Origin: Hormiphora californensis
Taxonomy: Eukaryota; Ctenophora; Tentaculata; Cydippida; Pleurobrachiidae
Direction of reading: 5' to 3'
Length of the DNA stretch: 64,000 nucleotides
Assembly (NCBI GenBank): GCA_020137815.1
Contig: CM035352.1
Coordinates: forward strand, 8,042,905-8,106,904
A program made the position numbers and the translations under genes. Under the pieces are notes generated by a model. The model saw only the letters and a list, made by a program, of their open reading frames with translations, had not been told where the DNA came from and searched no databases. Within the stretch, counting starts at the first letter, position 1; each line of letters begins with the position of its first letter. Of the stretch, positions 58,322 to 64,000 are shown piece by piece.

Positions 58322-61300
58322 ATGGCTTCCCAGCGTCAACATGATCATGCTTTTGCACCCAACATCCTCGCCGGAGGGTAAGTGTTGTTCCCATTGTTTG
58401 TTAGTGCAGTGCGGTAGTGGTGGTATAGGTAGGTTGTAGCGTGCCAAACTCTGCCCCGTAGGGCAGTATTGAGTGCCATGTGTCTGTAGGGTAAGTATTT
58501 GGGAGATCATCTTTATTTTCGATTTATTATCCTCTGCCCTTTGACGTCAGCCATGGTAGCCTGCAAAAATAAGAATAGGCGTGTGCCACGTCACCACCTG
58601 TGCACTGCTATTTCTCAACCCCCTCCCCACAATTGTGTGTACAACAGTCTCCAAGAAGAAGCAGTATGATATTTTCAAAAGGGACCGGTATAATCAAAGG
58701 ATTATTATCCCAGCTTTTATAGCAACTTTACTAATACATCCCATTTGTTTACTAATGTATATTCCATTTGTTTCAGGGTTGCTGGGGGAGTGGCTGCCAT
58801 GGCAACTTCACCTCTGGACGTTATAAAGACCCGGCTACAGGTAAACACACGCGGATTGGGGTTTTGTGTAAAAATAAAATTAAACTTAACAATTCAAAAC
58901 TAAGCAAATTAAAACACGTGCACTGTGTTATAATTTGGTAAATTAATATATTTCCTCTTTTTTGAAGTGAAAAACTCTAATTACAATAAAGTATAATACA
59001 CACACAATTACACACACTTTAATACACATATTATATATTCGGATCCGGATCGTGAAATGTACATTGTACACAATGTATTCCCGCATTGTGTACAATGTGT
59101 ACACAATGTATAATTTCTTGGGAGGCTATGTACATAGGAGGGGGATAGTTCTATGGTGGTGTTTAGGAAGTTGAAACAGAGACTTCAGCTGCCAAAATCT
59201 CAGAAGGAATATCATCCACCTAGAGAAAATGGAGGGGGTTAGTGGATGTATGTGGACTCCACATTGTGGAGGGGGTAAATAAAGGTGTGTGGAGGGGGTT
59301 AGTGAAGGTTTGTGGAAGAATAAAACTCAAAAATTAAAAAAAACGGCCCTATCAACTAGAGATATAAGCGGTATATCTTTACCCCACTGCACTCACCAAT
59401 GGTGCTGTACTCTTGGGAACATCTCCTCCCACAATAGCATCTCCTCCCTCCAACTCCATCTTGGCCATGTAGCCCGTGTAGGCAGCTCCACTCTCGAACT
59501 CATCGGGCAGGCCAGACATGTCGATCTCCTCCGATCCAAGGAGTTCATCCTCACCCTCATCACCCTCTTCCACGATCTCTTCAAACCCAGCCAGGTCAGA
59601 TTCTTCCGCGTCCAACAGATCTAAAGAGGTGCGATGAATTTGGTTGGTGAGAGCGGTTGGTGCTATTGTAGCCTTGATAGGGGCTAACGGTTGGCCATGA
59701 AAGGCTTCTCATTTATCAGGGAAGGAGATCATGGAGTTACAATTATGGATGTATGGTGGTTGACTGGCATTGCAATTGGCTAGTCTGCTGGATGATAATA
59801 TAGTTTCAAAAAAGTAGGTTTCCCAATCACTGGGTAAGCCTGCGGTGACTCTGGCCATCCCTGATATATTGAAACAAGCCTACGTACCTGTGTAGACTTC
59901 AGCGTTTTCTCCCTCTTCCTCCATCCCTACCAATGTCTCTCCCTCTAATGATGATGTCATCTCCTTGTCCACTCCTTCCAGACCCATCATTTCCTCACTT
60001 AGCTCCTCCTCAATACTCTCACCTCCCATTATCTCCTCTACCTCTTCACCTGGTCGAGAGGGGAGGGGTTATACTTTGAATTATATGGGAACTTGTTCAA
60101 TATGACTATCTCTTATTCTTGTCAAAATATTGAGAGGGTTAATCACTCGTTTCAACAATTTCAACAATCTCCCACAGCTTTTCTAGTTCAGCAGATAGTA
60201 TTCTTATCTCAATATCTGACTACTATGAGTTAGCTTTGTACGAACCTGACATAGATTCGTCTGTAAGTTCAGTATTCATCTCAACGGTTCCAAGTCCATG
60301 GCAAAGACCCAGAAACAAGGCGAGGACCACGTACCGAAGTATCATGCCTATATATGGCATTGAGAGGTCAATATATTAGGTGTTTTTTGTAAAGCAACAG
60401 TAATACACAGTTAATTCGGGGTGTTAGTCAATCATAAATCAAATAAAACAAAACTTGAAAAGATCAGATTTGGGAGATTCTGGGGAGATTGGATGAGAAG
60501 TGAATGTAGAGTGAATGGGTACAAGTGAGTGGATGGTACAGTGGTCTGTCGTTGGTCAGTCAAACTGTCCAAGTAGATCGGTCAGTCAAACTGTCAGTAG
60601 ATCAGTCAGTCAAACTGTCAGTAGATCAGTCAGTCAAACCGTCAGTAGATCAGTCAGTCAAACTGTCAGTATCAGTCAGTCAAACTGTCAGTAGATCGGT
60701 CAGTCAAAGGTAGCTTGTCGCAGCTAGTCAGTTCTAGTTCCGTCACAGTCTGTCAGTTTCGGTTCCGTCACAGTGTCCAGTGCTGTCGGTTGCAGTTCAC
60801 CTGTCAGTCCGCCAGTCGTCAAGTGTCAATGCCTTATTACAGTCTGTCAGTCTGTCAGTAACAGTCCCGTCGTATATCAATCGTATGTCAGTTGTGGTTT
60901 TCATGTGTTGTGTTCTTGTTGTTTTGTCGGACTAGTTGCACATGAATGTCTTGTAGTGTCTGGAAATGTGTGTCGCATTATCTGTGGGTCAAGTAGTGTG
61001 TGTCGGGAATTTTGTGTCGCAGTATCTGTGTGTCAGTGAGTGCAGGTCTATGATACGGCGCTCTTTCTCTCACTGTCGGTCGCTATCTAACTACTGTCAG
61101 TCGTGGTCAGTCGTTAAGTGTTAAAAGCACCCATTTCATGGTCAGTCGTTTAGTAGGCACCCAGACAGTTGTAGGGGTATAAATCTGTCAGTCAGTCGGC
61201 GTGTTGGCCAGTCCAAGTCGTCGGAAAACTGTCTCAGTCCCGCCATTGTCAGTTTAGTCAGTCGAATACTATCTCCATCTTTTCAGACGAAATTCGAAGG

Positions 61301-63618
61301 TTTTAGTCTCGGTCAAATAGTTGTCGGCGTGTTTCAGTCCAATGTTGTCAAGATGTGTGTGTCTTGGTCAGTCAGAAGATCAGTCAACAACCATCTCCGG
61401 TTCTGTTAGTCGGTCAGTCGGTCAGTGTCAGTCAGTGGTCGGTCAGTATGTAAGTGAGCGTGTGAGTTCACACAAAGCCTAGCCTTTTCCGTCATTTGTC
61501 TGTAGTTGATAGTGTCGTGGTATGTTCATGCATGCTTGATGCATGAAGGAGTGTCAATATATGTACCCAACCCATGATCTACTCTCTCTCTCCAATTCCC
61601 CAAAAACTCCCGGGTTTAGTGTGTGTGTCAAAATCATAAATTAAAGAGTCCTTGGAGGGAATAATTTAGATGATTTCGGGGGCGGGGGCCTCCTTGGGTG
61701 CCTCTCCGGCGGTCTCGGGGGTAGCAGCAGGGGCTCCCTCAGCGGCGACATCCTCAGTCTCCATCTCATCAGGGATATCATCAAACTCGGGGACCTGGTG
61801 AGCAAGTGGGTTAGGTTAGCTGGTGAGAGAGTGGGTTAGGTTAGCTGGTGAGAGAGTGGGTTAGCTGGTGAGAGAGTGGGTTAGCTGGTGAGCAAGTGGG
61901 TTAGCTGGTGAGAGAGTGGGTTAGGTTAGGTGGTGAGAGAGTGGGTTAGGTTAGCTGGTGAGCAAGTGGGTTAGCTGGTGAGCAAGTGGGTTAGGTTAGG
62001 TGGTGAGAGAGTGGGTTAGCTGGCGAGGAGGGAAAATTGGGTTAGCTGGCGAGGAGGGAAAATTGGGTAACTAGCTGGTGAGAAGGGGGACCTGGTGAGA
62101 GTGGGTTAGCTGTTGGGTGGTGAGGAGGGGGAAGTGGGTTACTAGCTGGTGAGAGAGTGGGTTAGCTGGTGAGAGAGTGGGTTAGGTGGTGAGAGAGTGG
62201 GTTAGCTGGTGAGAAAGTGGGTTAGCTGGTGAGCAGGGGGAAGTGAGTAACTAGCTGGTGAGCAGGGGGAAGTTAGCAAGGTTTCTAGACGGCATTGGAA
62301 GCTCATGGGTAGAGATTTGATGTCGGGAGACACAAAGCATCAGGTGATTGTAACATTGATTTGATTTAATAAGAGCGGTTGCCACGGGCGTGAACCCCTG
62401 TTGGGGACCCTACGCACGAGGGCCAATTACTGATAGTGATACCAGCACCGCTAGTGAGGGCCGTGAGTGAGTGATTGTAACTTGAACTTGAGCTATCTAT
62501 CTATGGATGCGGGGAAGTGACGAAAAAAGAAGAAAAAACTTGAGTTCTCACCTCAAGGTTCTCGTCATAACCGGAGGGGTCAAGTTCCTCATCTCCGAGG
62601 TCAAGATCGAAATCATCCTCGGCATCCTCAGCATCGTCCATCTCGTACTCATCGGGCATCATCTCCACTGAGAGGGGGAAGAAGGGAGGTGAGGGAAGGA
62701 ATTTGGAAGGAGGGGGAGAGGGAAGGTGAGAAGAGGTGAGGAGGGAATGAAAGGAATTTAGAGGGGGAGAGGTGAGGGAAGGGAAGGGGAGAAGGAAGGA
62801 AAGGGACTAGAGAATAGAGATATATCGGGTTAGGAGAGCGGAGAGATAGATCAGATATCAAATGTTTCACTTACTGACGTCTTCCTCGACACTGGCATCA
62901 ACAGAGGGCTTGTCAGCGGCGGCTGCAGCTTCAGGTGCGGCAGCTTCAGGGGCAGCGGCAGGGGCGGGATCGGCGGCATAGATGAGGCCAATGGCACACA
63001 GGGCAACGATAATCTTGATCATGGTGATGGTGGTGTGTCTGTATAACAAGGAGAGGAGAAACTAGTATGTACTGAGGATTGAAAGAGAGTGTGGAGACCT
63101 TTTATAATCCTGGACGAGCTCTCTCATCCACGTAGGTGGCGCCTCAACTGTTACCATATAAGGAAGCAAGCCCACTCCTAATATGGTATGTATTGCGGTG
63201 TGACTTCCTGTAAGTCATGAGGGTGGTTGTGCTCCAAGCTGATTGGTGGAGAGCTCCGCGTGATCCCCTCTCATTGGTTGATTGGCTCTCACTCCAGCGA
63301 GTATTGGGGGAGGGGGTGCTTATCCAGGGATGTATAGCGTGCTTTTTCCCAGCACAGGCACCTCGCTCCAAACATGACCGGATATAAGGGGAGGGGGGAG
63401 GGGTTGCCAGCCTGGCAAACCGTGGATTATAGTAGCAGTAGTAGTTATACACGGAGGGGCCAAACAGCAAAGAGGGTGTTCAATCAAAAGGGTGTGTTCA
63501 ATCAAAAGTGCGTGCAAGCCTAATCTAAAATCTTAATTACAAGATTCAATCCTAACCCCTTCTTTCTGTTTCAGAGTTCCCAGTTATATTCCAAGGTCAA
63601 TATGGGACAATGCGTCAG
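58322..63618 (+). CDS. Mitochondrial carrier, N-terminal exons (SLC25A33/36-like), partial
   Basis: Exons 58322-58377 and 58777-58840 encode MASQRQHDHAFAPNILAGG then VAGGVAAMATSPLDVIKTRLQ, a first carrier helix with the PX[DE]XXK signature. The next in-phase exon I can find is 63575-63618 (SSQLYSKVNMGQCVR), which restores KTRLQSS followed by a DCVR-like segment. The intron would be ~4.7 kb and contains two opposite-strand genes. KTRLQSS after the first repeat recalls the pyrimidine nucleotide carriers SLC25A33/36. Later exons lie beyond the window. If exon 3 is wrong, 58322-58840 is an orphan fragment. An ATATAG acceptor ends 20 nt before the ATG. Confidence 0.55.
59163..60345 (-). CDS. Secreted acidic protein A, 180 residues
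   Basis: Exons (minus) 60345-60246, 60049-59888, 59620-59397 and 59219-59163 join in frame with intron phases 1, 1, 0. The signal peptide is MILRYVVLALFLGLCHGLG. The mature part is strongly acidic (EEVEEIMGGESIEEELSEE, EEIVEEGDEGEDELLGSEE), with few basic residues and no cysteine. The last exon starts VDDIPSEILAAE. I know no family for it. Acidic secreted proteins of this kind can bind calcium or organise mineral, but nothing here proves that. It lies wholly in the carrier intron, on the other strand. TATATAG|GC precedes the ATG. Confidence 0.72.
60525..61480. repeat. GTCAGT-rich repeat region
   Basis: About six tandem ~24-bp units (AGATCAGTCAGTCAAACTGTC) at 60540-60712. They grade into ~750 bp densely sprinkled with GTCAGT and CAGTCG. 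Open frames here are repeat-derived. Confidence 0.8.
61666..63022 (-). CDS. Secreted acidic protein B, 130 residues
   Basis: Exons (minus) 63022-62875, 62667-62552 and 61794-61666 join in frame with intron phases 1 and 0. The signal peptide is MIKIIVALCAIGLIYA. An Ala/Pro/Glu-rich segment follows (PAAAPEAAAPEAAAAADK). Then a very acidic middle (DDAEDAEDDFDLDLGDEELD) and a last exon starting VPEFDDIPDE, ending PKEAPAPEII. The final intron phase and the DDIP(S/D)E motif at the start of the last exon match protein A, so the two look paralogous. No cysteine, and no known family recognised. Intron 2 is mostly a minisatellite (61798-62282). A TATAAAAG box lies 77 bp upstream of the ATG. Confidence 0.75.
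61798..62282 (-). repeat. Minisatellite of 3'-splice-site-like units
   Basis: About 20 copies of a ~20-bp unit, on the minus strand CTAACCCACTCTCTCACCAG. Each has a branch-point-like CTAAC, a pyrimidine tract and CAG. The copy nearest the exon is the real acceptor of the last exon of acidic protein B (CTCACCAG|GTCCCC). Confidence 0.85.
62355..62480. other. Unassigned structured segment
   Basis: GGTTGCCACGGGCGTGAACCCC...GGGGACCCTACGCACGAGGGCC differs from the surrounding minisatellite and could be a SINE fragment. No family identified. Confidence 0.25.
63099..63106 (-). promoter_or_regulatory. TATA box of acidic protein B
   Basis: TATAAAAG on the minus strand, 77 bp before the ATG at 63022. 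This leaves room for a start site ~30 bp downstream and a short leader. The leader contains TTATACAG 9-20 bp after a pyrimidine-rich run, which may be an acceptor. Confidence 0.6.
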
Positions 63619-63981
63619 GTAAGCAGGGGTTACACAAAACTCAAAACAGCTGATCGCGATATGTGCGTGTGCGTGAAAGAATTTCTGCTGAGCAGGAAAT
63701 GGTCTCTTATATTAGCATGTCCTGTTAAATACACGTCACACACAAGAATGCCGCTGAGCCGCTCAAGCAAATAGAATATAATGGAGATATGTATAATACA
63801 CGTGTCCTCTCTGGCACGTAGGTTTAGATCCTACTGTCTTTCTCTGTTTTTGTCTCTGTTTTTGTTAAGAATCAATCAATCCCATGTTGACAATAATACC
63901 AGTTTTACATTTCAATTAATTTCGCTAAGTGCTCAGATGGTGGTACAGCTGGTGCAGCGGTGATACCTTTAACACAATCCT

Positions 63982-64000
63982 CCCCCCCCCCCCCCCCCCC
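63982..64000. repeat. Poly-C run at window end
   Basis: At least 19 C in a row to the last base, possibly continuing beyond. 63619-63981 shows no supported exon. Confidence 0.9.

Overview
The window is nuclear DNA from an early-branching animal. A sponge fits best. The evidence is the gene content: a CLIP-170 homologue, an Ig-domain receptor tyrosine kinase with a short ectodomain, EOGT-like, MCM8, DDX21-like, RPS18, MRPS24, a transglutaminase and a carotenoid oxygenase. Introns are very short (often 50-150 bp) and gene spacing is tight. Many genes carry a 3' splice acceptor a few bases before the ATG. Spliced-leader trans-splicing is known in glass sponges, ctenophores and hydrozoans, so a hexactinellid is a reasonable but unproven guess.

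Layout. 1-12.5 kb is gene-poor. It holds a GGCGCC-palindrome block, a 100-N gap, a cluster of foldback and inverted-repeat elements, long GA/CT microsatellites and a satellite array with a ~470 bp unit. 12.6-21.9 kb (minus) is a CLIP-170-like gene. Its 15 exons join in frame across every junction (1151 aa) and its CAP-Gly exon cassette is tandemly duplicated. 22-26.5 kb is repeat-rich with no gene seen. RPS18 (minus) lies at 26.5-27 kb, two 5'-truncated non-LTR retrotransposon pieces at 27.8-30 kb, and a 12-exon receptor tyrosine kinase (minus, 656 aa) at 30.4-34 kb.

34.3-49.8 kb is a run of eight plus-strand genes: transglutaminase, mitochondrial glutamate carrier, MCM8, EOGT-like, DDX21-like, HMG-like nuclear protein, an unrecognised small mitochondrial protein, and MRPS24. 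Gaps between them are about 100-470 bp. 50-51.7 kb (minus) is a carotenoid oxygenase with two frame breaks. 53.3 kb (plus) holds a UPF0739-like gene. It is followed by a 1.35 kb foldback hairpin and a 970 bp hAT-like element with a perfect 8-bp target duplication.

At 58.3-64 kb a plus-strand mitochondrial carrier (partial, running off the window) has a ~4.7 kb intron. Two minus-strand genes for small, secreted, very acidic proteins are nested in it. These two look like paralogues, and the larger intron of one is a ~20-copy minisatellite whose unit resembles a complete 3' splice site. The points most worth following are the possible trans-spliced operon, the phase-locked CAP-Gly duplication, the acidic protein pair with its splice-site minisatellite, and the branched-hairpin and foldback elements.
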